Shown here one piece after another: positions 27,655 to 35,938 of a stretch of DNA of 64,000 nucleotides. Each line of letters opens with the position of its first letter. Within the stretch, counting starts at the first letter, position 1. This DNA comes from Pseudomonadota bacterium. GTDB lineage: Bacteria; Pseudomonadota; Gammaproteobacteria; Steroidobacterales; Steroidobacteraceae. Below the pieces are notes generated by a model. It searched no databases and was not told the origin of the DNA. It was given only the letters and a program-made list of their open reading frames with translations. The DNA is taken from assembly GCA_021851405.1 (NCBI GenBank), contig JAJZDW010000007.1, positions 52,640-116,639 of the forward strand. The letters are read 5' to 3'. The position numbers and the translations under genes are program-made.

Positions 27655-29118
27655 GTGGCTAAAGTACCCCTTGGCGTCGGTCCGCGGCGCCCGCAAGTCG
27701 TAGTTCTCTTCGGCGCCACGGGCGATCTGGCCCGGCGCAAGCTCCTCCCGGGGCTGTTTCACCTGAGTATCGCCGGGTACATTCCCGGCTGCCGCATCAT
27801 CGGGGTGTCCCTCGATGATCTCGACGCGGAGGGCTTCCGTCAGTTTGCGCAGCGCGCGGTGGCCGAACTCTCCACCCACCAGGCGAACCCGAAGGAGTGG
27901 GCCGAGTTCGCCGCGGGCATCGACTACGTGCCGCTCGGCGCCGGGGCCCCGGCGCTCGCCGCGGCGGTGCAGCGCGCCGAGCTCGCGCTCTCCGGGGAGT
28001 GCCAGCGGCTGCACTACCTCAGCGTGCCGCCGAATGCGGCGCTCTCGACGGTGCGCCTGTTGAGCGAGGCGGGTCTGGTGAACCGCTCGCGCATCATCAT
28101 GGAGAAGCCCTTCGGCACCGACCTCGCCAGTGCCCGCTCGCTCAACGAGAAGCTGCACGAGGTGTTCGGCGAGGAGCAGATCTTCCGCATCGATCACTTC
28201 CTCGGCAAGGAGCCGGCGCAGAACATTCTCGCCTTCCGCTTCGCCAATGGGTTGTTCGAGCCGATCTGGAACCGCAACTTCATCGAGCACGTGCAGATCG
28301 ATGTGCCCGAGACGCTCGGACTCGATAAGCGCACGATCTTCTACGACTCGATCGGCGCATTCCGCGACATGGTGGTCACGCACCTGTTCCAGATCCTCGC
28401 CTTCGTCGCGATGGAGCCGCCGACGGCGCTCGAGCCGAACGCGATCAGCGAGGAGAAGAACAAGGTCTTCCGCAGCATGCTGTCGATCCGGCCGCATGAC
28501 GTGGTGCGTGGGCAATACAATGGGTATCGCGACGAGGAGGGCATCAGCCCGGAGTCCGATACCGAGACGTTCATTGCGCTGAAGTGCACCATCGACAACT
28601 GGCGCTGGGCCGGCGTGCCGTTTTACCTGCGCACCGGTAAACGCCTCGCCGAGGGCAAGCGCATCATCTCGATTGCGTTTCGCGAACCGCCGAAGAGCAT
28701 GTTCCCGCCGGACTCCGGCGTCGGCGCGCAGGGCCCGGATCACCTCACGTTCGACCTGGCGGACGTCTCGAAGATGTCCCTGTCGTTCTACGGCAAGCGC
28801 CCGGGGCCGGGGATGCGCCTCGATAAGCTCAGTCTGCAGTTCGCCATGCACGACACGGGGCTCGTCGGGGAGGTGCTCGAGGCCTACGAGCGGCTGATCC
28901 TCGATGCCATGCGCGGCGATCGGACGCTGTTCACCACGGCCGAGGGCATCGAGCGGCTCTGGGAGGTCTCCACGCCGCTGCTCGAGGCCCCGCCGCCGGT
29001 GCGCCTGTACGCGCCGGGCTCCTGGGGCCCGAACTCCATGCACCAGCTGATTGCCCCGAACGCCTGGCGGCTGCCGTTCGAGCGGGGCTGGCGCGACCCG
29101 AACCGGGTCGGAAGCTGA
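27655..29118 (+). CDS. zwf: glucose-6-phosphate dehydrogenase
   Basis: A 487-residue first enzyme of the oxidative pentose phosphate and Entner-Doudoroff routes. The N-terminal NADP site [18 protein letters not shown], the catalytic block [14 protein letters not shown] (the active-site His is in the next helix of this region), and RNFIEHVQI are canonical. The GTG start at 27655 has a GGAG seven bases upstream. No pgl or edd neighbour is present. It is followed by an 8-bp hairpin and then a separately promoted membrane-protein gene. Confidence 0.96.
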   Translation: MAKVPLGVGPRRPQVVVLFGATGDLARRKLLPGLFHLSIAGYIPGCRIIGVSLDDLDAEGFRQFAQRAVAELSTHQANPKEWAEFAAGIDYVPLGAGAPALAAAVQRAELALSGECQRLHYLSVPPNAALSTVRLLSEAGLVNRSRIIMEKPFGTDLASARSLNEKLHEVFGEEQIFRIDHFLGKEPAQNILAFRFANGLFEPIWNRNFIEHVQIDVPETLGLDKRTIFYDSIGAFRDMVVTHLFQILAFVAMEPPTALEPNAISEEKNKVFRSMLSIRPHDVVRGQYNGYRDEEGISPESDTETFIALKCTIDNWRWAGVPFYLRTGKRLAEGKRIISIAFREPPKSMFPPDSGVGAQGPDHLTFDLADVSKMSLSFYGKRPGPGMRLDKLSLQFAMHDTGLVGEVLEAYERLILDAMRGDRTLFTTAEGIERLWEVSTPLLEAPPPVRLYAPGSWGPNSMHQLIAPNAWRLPFERGWRDPNRVGS

Positions 29119-29128
29119 GCAATCAAAA

Positions 29129-29148
29129 GGGGGAGCATCCGCTCCCCC
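29129..29148 (+). terminator. hairpin after zwf
   Basis: A perfect 8-bp stem, GGGGGAGC (29129-29136) and GCTCCCCC (29141-29148), with a 4-base loop, starts 10 bases after the zwf stop. A weak T-stretch follows about 20 bases later. It is a likely zwf terminator. Confidence 0.5.
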
Positions 29149-29218
29149 CACCGGCTGGATTTTCCGCTGGGGAACCCCCATAGCGTAAAATGCGTCCAAT
29201 CGATTCAGGAGGTATCAG

Positions 29219-29971
29219 ATGGCGTTTCAGTTTCGGCGATCCGGCAACCCCGGCTTGAATCAGAACACCTTCGGGCGGGTGCCGCGCGTCGGGTTCGGCG
29301 ATCAGCCCATGACCGTGGCCGGCACAGTGAACAAGTCGTTCCTGCTGCTGGTCGTGATGATGGTGTGCGCGCTGTGGCCCTGGTCGCAGGCGAGCGCCGG
29401 CAACCTGCAGGCCGCCAGCGGCCTGATGACCCTCGGGGCCATCGGCGGGTTCATCCTGGCATTGATCATCAGCTTCAAGCCCACCACCGCCCCGTATCTG
29501 GCGCTGCCCTATGCGGCGCTCGAAGGCGTCGTGCTCGGGGGCATCTCGGCGGTGTTCGAGCAGCGCTATCCGGGCATTGCGATCCAGGCGATCGGCGCGA
29601 CGTTCGCCGTCACCCTGGTGATGCTCACCCTGTACCGCACGCGCGTGATCCGGGTGACCGAGCGGCTGCGGGCCGTGGTCATGGGCGCGATGTTCGGCAT
29701 CGTGCTGCTGTACGTCGGGGCATGGATCCTCTCGTTCTTCCACTTCGCGGTGCCGTTCATCAACGGGGGCGGCCCGCTCGGCATCGGCTTCTCGATCCTG
29801 GTCGTGGGCGTGGCGGCTTTCATGCTGTTGCTCGACTTCGACATGATCGAGCAGGGCGCGGCGCAAGGGGCCCCGCAGTACATGGAGTGGTACGGCGCCT
29901 TCGGTCTGATGGTGACCCTGGTGTGGATGTACGTGGAGATGCTGCGCCTGATGGCGAAGCTGCGCGAGTGA
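29219..29971 (+). CDS. Bax inhibitor-1/YccA-family membrane protein
   Basis: A 250-residue protein with about seven transmembrane segments (for example LLLVVMMVCALWPW, LMTLGAIGGFILALIISF, VMGAMFGIVLLYVGAWIL). The acidic cluster LLLDFDMIEQGA before the last helix is the pH/Ca2+-sensing region of BI-1 proteins. The N-terminus NPGLNQNTFG is that of the large BaxI_1 subgroup found in many bacteria. Its physiological role is unknown. CAGGAGG stands upstream of the ATG. It ends in a strong 11-bp hairpin at 30021-30056. Confidence 0.88.
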   Translation: MAFQFRRSGNPGLNQNTFGRVPRVGFGDQPMTVAGTVNKSFLLLVVMMVCALWPWSQASAGNLQAASGLMTLGAIGGFILALIISFKPTTAPYLALPYAALEGVVLGGISAVFEQRYPGIAIQAIGATFAVTLVMLTLYRTRVIRVTERLRAVVMGAMFGIVLLYVGAWILSFFHFAVPFINGGGPLGIGFSILVVGVAAFMLLLDFDMIEQGAAQGAPQYMEWYGAFGLMVTLVWMYVEMLRLMAKLRE

Positions 29972-30020
29972 ACGGGTGCCGCGGTGCGCTGGACGTCACC
30001 GCGGCCTCTCTAGTGAGACG

Positions 30021-30060
30021 AACCGCCGCGCGCCCGACCCGGGTGCGCGGCGGTTTGCGT
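30021..30060 (+). terminator. rho-independent terminator after BI-1 gene
   Basis: A perfect 11-bp stem, AACCGCCGCGC (30021-30031) and GCGCGGCGGTT (30045-30055), is followed by T-rich bases. It lies 50 bases past the BI-1 stop and 12 before yheU. Confidence 0.7.
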
Positions 30061-30071
30061 TTGGGGGATGA

Positions 30072-30332
30072 ATGGACGACGGAACGCCGCTTGAGCCGGT
30101 GGAAGTGCCCTACACGGCGCTCTCTCCCGAGGCGCTGCGCGGGGTGATCGAAGCGTTCGTGCTGCGCGAAGGCACCGAGTACGGGGAGCGCGAGTACACG
30201 CTCGAACACAAGTGCGCCGCAGTGCTCGCCCAGCTGCAGCGCGGCGAGGCGCGCATTTTCTACGATCCTGAAACCGAATCCGTGACCCTCAACGCGCAGG
30301 CCGGCACCCCGGGGCGCCGGCCTGCGCGTTGA
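30072..30332 (+). CDS. YheU-family small protein
   Basis: An 86-residue protein. The core VEVPYTALSPEALRGVIE, FVLREGTEYGEREYTLE and VLAQLQRGEARIFYDP matches the YheU family (UPF0270), conserved in gammaproteobacteria and of unknown function. The last 13 residues (NAQAGTPGRRPAR) are not conserved: they are encoded by a perfect 15-bp inverted repeat that also contains the stop codon. It is convergent with the dienelactone hydrolase gene. Confidence 0.85.
   Translation: MDDGTPLEPVEVPYTALSPEALRGVIEAFVLREGTEYGEREYTLEHKCAAVLAQLQRGEARIFYDPETESVTLNAQAGTPGRRPAR
30291..30330. terminator. 15-bp inverted repeat inside the yheU 3' end
   Basis: AACGCGCAGGCCGGC (30291-30305) and GCCGGCCTGCGCGTT (30316-30330) form a perfect stem with a 10-base loop. 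It lies between convergent yheU and the hydrolase gene, and covers the last yheU codons and most of its stop codon. It is a probable bidirectional terminator. Confidence 0.6.
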
Positions 30333-30345
30333 GGTCGGCGGTGCC

Positions 30346-31071
30346 TCAGCGCAGCACTTCCTCCAGGAACTGACGCAGCGCCTGCCACGAGCGCCGGTCG
30401 GCCGCCTCGTCATAGGCCATGCCGTTCGCTCGGTCGTTGGCATGCGGATTGGTGAACGCGTGCAGCGTGTTGCCGAAGGCATGCAGCTGCCAGTCCGCAC
30501 CGGCGGCCGTGAACTCCTGGGCCACCGCGAGCACATCGTCCGGCGGCGCCATCGGGTCATCGTAGCCGTGCAGAATGAGCACCTTGGAGTGCACCTTGTG
30601 CGCCGGCAGTCCGTTGGGCTTCAGCAGGCCGTGGAAGCTCGCCACGCCGCGCACGTCCGCGCCGCTGCGGGCGAGGTCGAGCACGCACAGGCCGCCGAAG
30701 CAAAACCCCATCGCCGCCACGCGCCGCGCGTCGACCTGCGGCTGCGCGCGCAGCGTCTCGAGGCCGCTCGTGATGCGCCGGGCGAGCCACTTGCGGTCCT
30801 GCATCAGCGGGGTGATCAACGCTTGGCACTGCTCGGTGGTCTCGCCGCGCTTGCCCTTGCCGAACATGTCGAGCGCGAACGTCGCATAGCCGTGCCAGGC
30901 GAGCCGGCGCGCCTTGCGCTCGACGAATTCGTCGCGTCCGTTCCACGCGTGGCTGATCAGCACGGCCGGCAGCGGGCCGGGGCGGGCATCGTCGTAGCAG
31001 AAAAATCCCTCGAGGACGGTCGAACCCTCGCGGTATTCGATCAGCTGTTCCCGTATGGCCATGATCTTCAT
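30346..31071 (-). CDS. dienelactone hydrolase family protein
   Basis: A 241-residue alpha/beta hydrolase. The nucleophile is the cysteine of GFCFGGLC (about residue 125), typical of dienelactone hydrolases rather than serine esterases. The acid and His are expected in YDDPMAPPDDV and NTLHAFTNP. PAVLISHAWNGRDEF is the N-terminal oxyanion region. The protein is cytoplasmic, without a signal peptide. No chlorocatechol pathway gene lies nearby, so the substrate is probably another lactone or ester. It is divergent from the carbonic anhydrase, with 86 bases between. Confidence 0.87.
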   Translation of the reverse strand: MKIMAIREQLIEYREGSTVLEGFFCYDDARPGPLPAVLISHAWNGRDEFVERKARRLAWHGYATFALDMFGKGKRGETTEQCQALITPLMQDRKWLARRITSGLETLRAQPQVDARRVAAMGFCFGGLCVLDLARSGADVRGVASFHGLLKPNGLPAHKVHSKVLILHGYDDPMAPPDDVLAVAQEFTAAGADWQLHAFGNTLHAFTNPHANDRANGMAYDEAADRRSWQALRQFLEEVLR

Positions 31072-31157
31072 CTCCAGAGGATTGCGCAGGGGGAGGCGGG
31101 AGTTTACCCCAGCCGGCCAATTGTGCGCCCGAGGGATGCTTGTTACGCTTCGCCGCC

Positions 31158-31781
31158 ATGGTTACCGCACAGCACGCTCTGCAGCGCCTGAAAGAGGGCA
31201 ATCGCCGCTTCGTCGAGCGGGTCCGCAATCACGAGGCCGCCCTCGGGGCCTCGCCGCAGATCCACCTCACTCAGGAGCAGCAGCCCTTTGCCATCGTGCT
31301 CGGCTGCTCGGATTCCCGAGTGCCGGCGGAACTGGTGTTCGATCAGGGGCTCGGGGACCTGTTCGTGATCCGCGTGGCCGGCAACATCGTGGCGCCGTCC
31401 CTGATCGGCAGCGTCGAGTTCGCCGCCGAGCAGTTCGGGACCCGCCTCGTGGTGGTGCTCGGGCACTCGCGCTGCGGTGCGATCCAGGCGACGCTCGAGC
31501 AGTTGCGCCGGCCGGTGGAGAATCAGTCGCCGAACATCCGCTCGATCGTGGATCGGGTGCGGCCATCGATTGAAGGGTTGCTGAAGACCGACCTGCGCAA
31601 CGACGAGGAGGCCCTGGTGCGCCAGGCCGTGCGCGCCAATGTCGGGGTGTCGGTGAGTCATCTGCGTTACGGTTCGGACGTCCTCGAGCGGCTCATCCAG
31701 GGCGACGGTCTTGCCGTGGTGGGGGCGGAGTACTCGCTCGAGACGGGCGAAGTCGAATTCTTTGACGGGATTTCGGAGTAG
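31158..31781 (+). CDS. beta-class carbonic anhydrase
   Basis: A 207-residue zinc enzyme interconverting CO2 and bicarbonate. The zinc ligands are in CSDSRVPAE (Cys and Asp) and in GHSRCGAI (His and Cys); VIRVAGNIV and VVGAEYSLETGEVEFF are family blocks. ATG 31158 (MVTAQHALQRLKEGN) fits the family start; a GTG-type extension to 31140 is less likely. No SulP transporter is adjacent. Confidence 0.93.
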   Translation: MVTAQHALQRLKEGNRRFVERVRNHEAALGASPQIHLTQEQQPFAIVLGCSDSRVPAELVFDQGLGDLFVIRVAGNIVAPSLIGSVEFAAEQFGTRLVVVLGHSRCGAIQATLEQLRRPVENQSPNIRSIVDRVRPSIEGLLKTDLRNDEEALVRQAVRANVGVSVSHLRYGSDVLERLIQGDGLAVVGAEYSLETGEVEFFDGISE

Positions 31782-31966
31782 CGATCCCGTCGGGCGCCGT
31801 GAGCCCTCAGCCCGTCTTTCCAAGGTCAGCGTGTGCTCGCGGGGGCGTCAGCGAACGATTCGCAGAGGACTCGCGCCTCGAGGCGCCGTGAATGTCAGAC
31901 GCATCCCGTCGGAACCTGAGGCCCGTCGACCCACGGGCTATCCTTCCCTTCAGAGCGGGGAGGGAC

Positions 31967-32476
31967 TCACCCGATCCATCCGAATCCGCGCAGCATCACG
32001 CCCATCACCGCCAGAAGCACCGTGATCATGAGAGTCGCGATTGCCCATTCACGCCGGATCGTCTCGCGGCCCTGGGCGGTCATGTCGGCCCGCACTGCCG
32101 AAAATCCCGACTGCATTTCCGTCCGAACGGCCTTGAACTCACCGTACATCTCGGCCCGGACGGCCTTGAACTCGTCCTTCATCTCGGCCCGGACGGCCTT
32201 GAACTCGTCCTTCATCTCGGTTCGGACGGCCTTGAACTCGTCCTTCATCTCGGCCCGGACAGCCTTGAACTCGTCCTTCATCTCGGTTCGGATGGAGATC
32301 TGGCCGTCGTCCAATTTTGCTTCGAGGGACTTCAGGTCGGCACGAGTTTCGGCGTGGTGTGTCGTGAACTCATCTCGCATCTGCCTGAGATCAATCTTGA
32401 TGTCCCGGACGTCATTCTGAATGTGCGCGACGTCGGATTCGAGTCTGGCGAGCCGGGTGTCGAAGGAATCGGTCAT
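31967..32476 (-). CDS. membrane-anchored coiled-coil protein with 11-residue repeats
   Basis: A 169-residue protein from ATG 32476 (MTDSFDTRL); an in-frame ATG at 32497 would add seven residues. A heptad-like N-terminus is followed by repeated EMKDEFKAVRA units, each 11 residues, about seven in all including divergent ends. The last 20 residues are one hydrophobic segment (WAIATLMITVLLAVMGVML) next to the C-terminus, so it is a tail-anchored coiled coil. Hendecad repeats give a right-handed or straight coil. The repeats are nearly identical in DNA (33-bp units), so copy number may vary between strains. The function is not recognised. No operon partners are seen. Confidence 0.7.
   Translation of the reverse strand: MTDSFDTRLARLESDVAHIQNDVRDIKIDLRQMRDEFTTHHAETRADLKSLEAKLDDGQISIRTEMKDEFKAVRAEMKDEFKAVRTEMKDEFKAVRAEMKDEFKAVRAEMYGEFKAVRTEMQSGFSAVRADMTAQGRETIRREWAIATLMITVLLAVMGVMLRGFGWIG
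32119..32283. repeat. 33-bp tandem repeat, five units
   Basis: Five head-to-tail units of exactly 33 bases (units start at 32119, 32152, 32185, 32218 and 32251) differ at only a few sites. Units two to five are nearly identical; the first is more diverged. Each encodes one 11-residue turn of the coiled coil. The unit length keeps the frame whatever the copy number. Confidence 0.9.
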
Positions 32477-32719
32477 GTCGTGTGCTGCAACGGCCAAGGG
32501 TGTTTCCGGGGCCCAGAAATAGACCTGACATGCTCCGGTGTCAATACGATTTCGCCCAAAATGGGCCCGAAAAATGGAATGTGCAGACGTATAAAAAAAC
32601 GTGTTGAGAGACGCGTAAAACGTCTGTCAGTGAAGCCGCTTTGGGTCGGCGTCTGTCACGGACGTAGAGCACAACGTCCACTGAGACTGCATCGAAAACA
32701 CTACGGAATCGCGAGACCG

Positions 32720-33442
32720 TCAGGCCATTCCGCCGTCGACGGACAGGATCTGGGCCGTGATGTAGGAGGCCTCGTCCGAGGCGAGGAATGCCACGAGATT
32801 CGCCACCTCCTCGGGCCGGCCGGCGCGGCCGAGCGGGACTAAGCGCTGCAGATCCGCCTCGCCGAACACCCCGTCACTCATGGGCGTGGTGATGATCCCG
32901 GGCGCGACGGCATTGACGGTGATGCCGCGCGAACCCACTTCGAGCGCCAGCGCCCGCGTCGCGGAGTTCAGCGCGCCCTTGGCGGCGGCGTAATTGACCT
33001 GACCGCGGTTGCCGATCAGCGCCGCGACCGAGGAGATGTTGATGATGCGGCCCCATCGGGTGCGGATCATCGGCAGCAGCAGTGGCTGGGTGACGTTGAA
33101 GAACCCATGGAGCGAGACATCGATGACCCGGTGCCACTGGTCCGGGCGCATGCCGGGCAACACCGCGTCATCGTGCACGCCGGCGTTGTTGACGAGGATC
33201 TGGATCGGGCCGGCGAGCGCGGCCAGTGTCTCGCGCGCACCCTGTGCGTCGGTGACGTCAAATTGCACCACCTCGGCACTGCCGCCCTCGGCATGGATCT
33301 GCCCGACGAGCGTCTCGGCGGCCGCCCGCCCCTGGCGGGTATGGACACAGACGTGATGGCCGGCCTGGGCGAGGCGCCGGCAGATCGCCGCGCCGATGCC
33401 GCCGCTGCCGCCGGTGACCAGCGCACGCTTGACTGAGCTCAT
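32720..33442 (-). CDS. 3-oxoacyl-ACP reductase of the aryl-polyene operon (FabG-like)
   Basis: A 240-residue short-chain dehydrogenase reducing the beta-keto group after each condensation. The NADP motif is TGGSGGIGAAI; the catalytic Ser is in INISSVAAL and the Tyr/Lys in VNYAAAKGAL; NNAGV and VAPGIITTPM are canonical. ATG 33442 gives the family length; longer upstream frames are rejected. It is the last gene of the pigment operon and overlaps the dehydratase gene by 4 bases. It corresponds to ApeQ of E. coli-type aryl-polyene clusters by type and position. Confidence 0.9.
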   Translation of the reverse strand: MSSVKRALVTGGSGGIGAAICRRLAQAGHHVCVHTRQGRAAAETLVGQIHAEGGSAEVVQFDVTDAQGARETLAALAGPIQILVNNAGVHDDAVLPGMRPDQWHRVIDVSLHGFFNVTQPLLLPMIRTRWGRIINISSVAALIGNRGQVNYAAAKGALNSATRALALEVGSRGITVNAVAPGIITTPMSDGVFGEADLQRLVPLGRAGRPEEVANLVAFLASDEASYITAQILSVDGGMA

Positions 33443-33939
33443 GAGCGTTCCTCGCCGTCGGCAAGATCCAGGACGCCGAACACGATGCCGGCCCGACCCG
33501 AGAGCAGCTCCCGCGTCGCACTCATCAACACGAATGCGTACAACGCCGTGCCGGTGTCCCCGGCAATGCGCTCGGCACACACGTGCAGATCACCTTCGAG
33601 GTCATCGAGGCGCGTGACGGCGAGCTTCAGGTTGCGCACGCTCGCCAGATAGCCCGTGCGCACCGGCGTGCCGAGCAGTCCGGCCATCAGCGCCCCGTGC
33701 GCGGCCATGGCCTGGCCCGCGTACTCGATCCCGGCGACTGCCCCGAGCCGGCCGCGCCCGCGCAGCGGGTTGTCGGCCCGACGGTGGCTCGTGGCCCGGC
33801 AGCGGATCCGCGTCGTGTCCCAGCTGAGCACCGCATCGAGCAGACACATCCGGCCCTGGTGCGGGACGTGCTCCTCCAGCCACCGTCGATCCAGGTGCAC
33901 GGCGGCGGTGAGTTCCAGCGGCGCAGGGGTCAGGGGCAT
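33439..33939 (-). CDS. hotdog-fold 3-hydroxyacyl-ACP dehydratase (ApeP-like)
   Basis: A 166-residue protein of the aryl-polyene dehydratase type. EHVPHQGRMCLLDAVLSWD near the N-terminus, NPLRGRGRLGAVAGIEYAGQAMA and the following hotdog strands are characteristic. It would remove water from 3-hydroxyacyl intermediates to build the conjugated polyene. It overlaps the genes on both sides (10 and 4 bases), so expression is coupled in the operon. Confidence 0.8.
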   Translation of the reverse strand: MPLTPAPLELTAAVHLDRRWLEEHVPHQGRMCLLDAVLSWDTTRIRCRATSHRRADNPLRGRGRLGAVAGIEYAGQAMAAHGALMAGLLGTPVRTGYLASVRNLKLAVTRLDDLEGDLHVCAERIAGDTGTALYAFVLMSATRELLSGRAGIVFGVLDLADGEERS

Positions 33940-34739
33940 GGCGTGACGGTGACGGCGAGCCGCAACGGCCCGAGATAATCCAACACGACGCGGCCGCGGT
34001 CGCCTCGGGCGATTCGCCGCAGGAGCGGCAGGCCGCGGGCGGCCGGTACGCCGGTGCGCAGCCGCTCGAGTGCCGGGTCATCGAGGGTGTCGGCGGCCTC
34101 CTGCACCAGCTGCGCCTGAAGGCGCGCGCAGGCCCCCGCCGTCGGGCGCGGGTCGAGCAGCAGGGCGAGCGCGAAGGCATCGAGCAGCGGACGCTGGGCG
34201 TGCAGCGGTTCGGGATACACGGTCTCGTAGGCCACCAGGAGCACCGGGGCGGCACTGGCGAGCGTCTGCGTGAGGGCCTCGAGAAGTCCAGCGGCGAAAC
34301 TGCCGTCGTACGCACAGAGCGCCGTCGAGGGTGCCATGGAGTGCACCGCGATGCTCCAGTAGCCCGAGGCGGCGTTGTGCACCGAGTTGTGGAAGCGAGT
34401 CGGGGAGATGTCGCGCTGGTCCGTCGCCAGCGTGGAGCAGATTTCATGACAGATCGCCCCGTCGCCCCCGGAGGAGGCGAACACCGTGGCCAGCCCCTCG
34501 GGGTCGGTGCTCGTGCCCGCGAGGGCCTGCAGACCGGCCGCGAGAGCGAGGCGCACGGTCTCCCCGGTGCGCCGACGCTCCGCCGGCGGCAGCAGAGCCG
34601 GGGCCGGCGCTGTGGTCGCGGCGTACTGGTAGGGGTGTTTGCCCTCGAGGACGGCGGCGGCGCTCGGCCAATCCACGAGCCCGGGCCCGAGCAGGCCAAT
34701 GCCGCGCACCGCGGCGCTCAGTTCGCCGCGCGCGCTCAT
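33930..34739 (-). CDS. beta-ketoacyl synthase-like protein lacking the active-site cysteine (ApeC/CLF-like)
   Basis: A 269-residue protein from ATG 34739, similar in layout to the short ketosynthase-like (Ketoacyl-synt_2) partners in aryl-polyene clusters. SSGGDGAICHEIC and FHNSVHNAASGYWSIA align with the thiolase fold. At the nucleophile position (MAPSTALCAYDGSFAAG) the usual T-A-C-S-S pattern is absent. Such proteins usually pair with an active ketosynthase and set chain length. It is directly downstream of that ketosynthase with a 4-base overlap. A longer in-frame opening upstream is a shadow of the ketosynthase. Confidence 0.72.
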   Translation of the reverse strand: MSARGELSAAVRGIGLLGPGLVDWPSAAAVLEGKHPYQYAATTAPAPALLPPAERRRTGETVRLALAAGLQALAGTSTDPEGLATVFASSGGDGAICHEICSTLATDQRDISPTRFHNSVHNAASGYWSIAVHSMAPSTALCAYDGSFAAGLLEALTQTLASAAPVLLVAYETVYPEPLHAQRPLLDAFALALLLDPRPTAGACARLQAQLVQEAADTLDDPALERLRTGVPAARGLPLLRRIARGDRGRVVLDYLGPLRLAVTVTPCP

Positions 34740-35938
34740 GGCCGCGCTCCCGCGCAGCGCTCGAGGACCAGCGAGCAGTTCGAGCCGCCGAACCCGAAGG
34801 AGTTGCTGAGCACGCGTGTGAGCGGGGCATGACGATTCGCGGTGAGGTACTCCAGCCCGAGCGAGGGGTCTGCGTAGCGGGTGTTCAGACCCGCCGGCAT
34901 CAACCCGCTGCGCAGCGCCAGGGCGCAGATCACCGCTTCGAGCGCACCGGCGGCGCCCAGGGTGTGGCCCGTGGCGCCCTTGGTGGAACTCGACGGCACC
35001 GGGCGCTCGAACACGGCGGTGACCGCACGCGCCTCGGCGCTGTCGTTGCTCGGGGTGCCGGTCCCGTGCAGGTTGATGTACTCGATCTGGTGCGGCGTCA
35101 GGCCCGCCGCCGCGAGCGCCCGACGCATCGCGGCCTGCGCGCCGAGTCCGTCCGGGTGCGGCGAGGACATGTGATAGGCGTCGCTCGATTCCCCGACGCC
35201 GGTGAGCATCACCGTCGCCGGCGGGGTGTCGGGGCCGGGTGGCTCGAGCAGCGCGAACGCCGCGGCCTCGCCGATCGAGATGCCGTCGCGCGCCGGATCG
35301 AACGGCCGGCAGGGCTGGGGCGAGGTGAGCTGCAGCGCGTGAAAGCCGTACAGCGTCGTCAGACACAGCGAATCGACGCCGCCGACGAGCGCCGCATCGA
35401 TCAGTCCTGCCTCGATCATGCGCGCCGCGGCGCCGAACACCTTCGCGCTCGAGGAGCAGGCGGTGGAGATCACCGTGGCGGGACCCTCCAGCCCGAGCAC
35501 GCGCCGCACGACGTCCGCCAGCGCGTAGCTGTTGTGCGTGGCACCGTACTCGAAGGTCGAGGGCAGCGCGCCGTCGGCGGTCCGCCGGCGGTAGGCGAGC
35601 TCGGTCTCGAGCATCCCCGAGGTGCTGGTGCCGAGCAGCACCCCGATGCGCATCGCGCCATAGCGCAGCACTGCCTGGCGCACGGCCGCCGCGAATCCGT
35701 CCGTTTCGAGCGCGAGCAACGTCAGGCGATGGTTGCGTGAGTCGTAGCGGGCGAGCGAGCGCGGCACCGGCACCGAGTCCACGTCCGCCACCGCGCCGAT
35801 GCAGGTCGGCAGCGTGGCCGTCTCAAATGCGCAGGGCGAGAGCGCGCCGCGCTCGGCGCGCAGCGCGGTGAGCGTCGCCTCGAGGCCGCGGCCGATCGCG
35901 CTGGTGGCGGTGAAGTGGGTGAGGGCGAGCGGCTTCAT
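34736..35938 (-). CDS. beta-ketoacyl-ACP synthase, aryl-polyene type (ApeO-like)
   Basis: A 400-residue FabF-class condensing enzyme. The catalytic Cys is in ISTACSSSAKVF near residue 160; the two His residues are in NLHGTGTPSNDS and KGATGHTLGAAG; the C-terminal NSFGFGGSNCSLV is canonical. It would extend the ACP-bound aryl starter with malonyl-ACP. It overlaps the polysaccharide deacetylase gene upstream and the ketosynthase-like partner downstream, each by 4 bases. Confidence 0.9.
   Translation of the reverse strand: MKPLALTHFTATSAIGRGLEATLTALRAERGALSPCAFETATLPTCIGAVADVDSVPVPRSLARYDSRNHRLTLLALETDGFAAAVRQAVLRYGAMRIGVLLGTSTSGMLETELAYRRRTADGALPSTFEYGATHNSYALADVVRRVLGLEGPATVISTACSSSAKVFGAAARMIEAGLIDAALVGGVDSLCLTTLYGFHALQLTSPQPCRPFDPARDGISIGEAAAFALLEPPGPDTPPATVMLTGVGESSDAYHMSSPHPDGLGAQAAMRRALAAAGLTPHQIEYINLHGTGTPSNDSAEARAVTAVFERPVPSSSTKGATGHTLGAAGALEAVICALALRSGLMPAGLNTRYADPSLGLEYLTANRHAPLTRVLSNSFGFGGSNCSLVLERCAGARP

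Noticed and set aside
27346..29199. A 617-codon open frame on the minus strand
   Set aside because: It is antisense to zwf and has no recognisable motif.
32119..32283. CRISPR array
   Set aside because: The 33-bp units are directly adjacent with no spacers and encode a coiled coil.
31881..32842. A 316-codon plus-strand frame
   Set aside because: It is antisense to the coiled-coil gene; its repeats mirror the 33-bp units.
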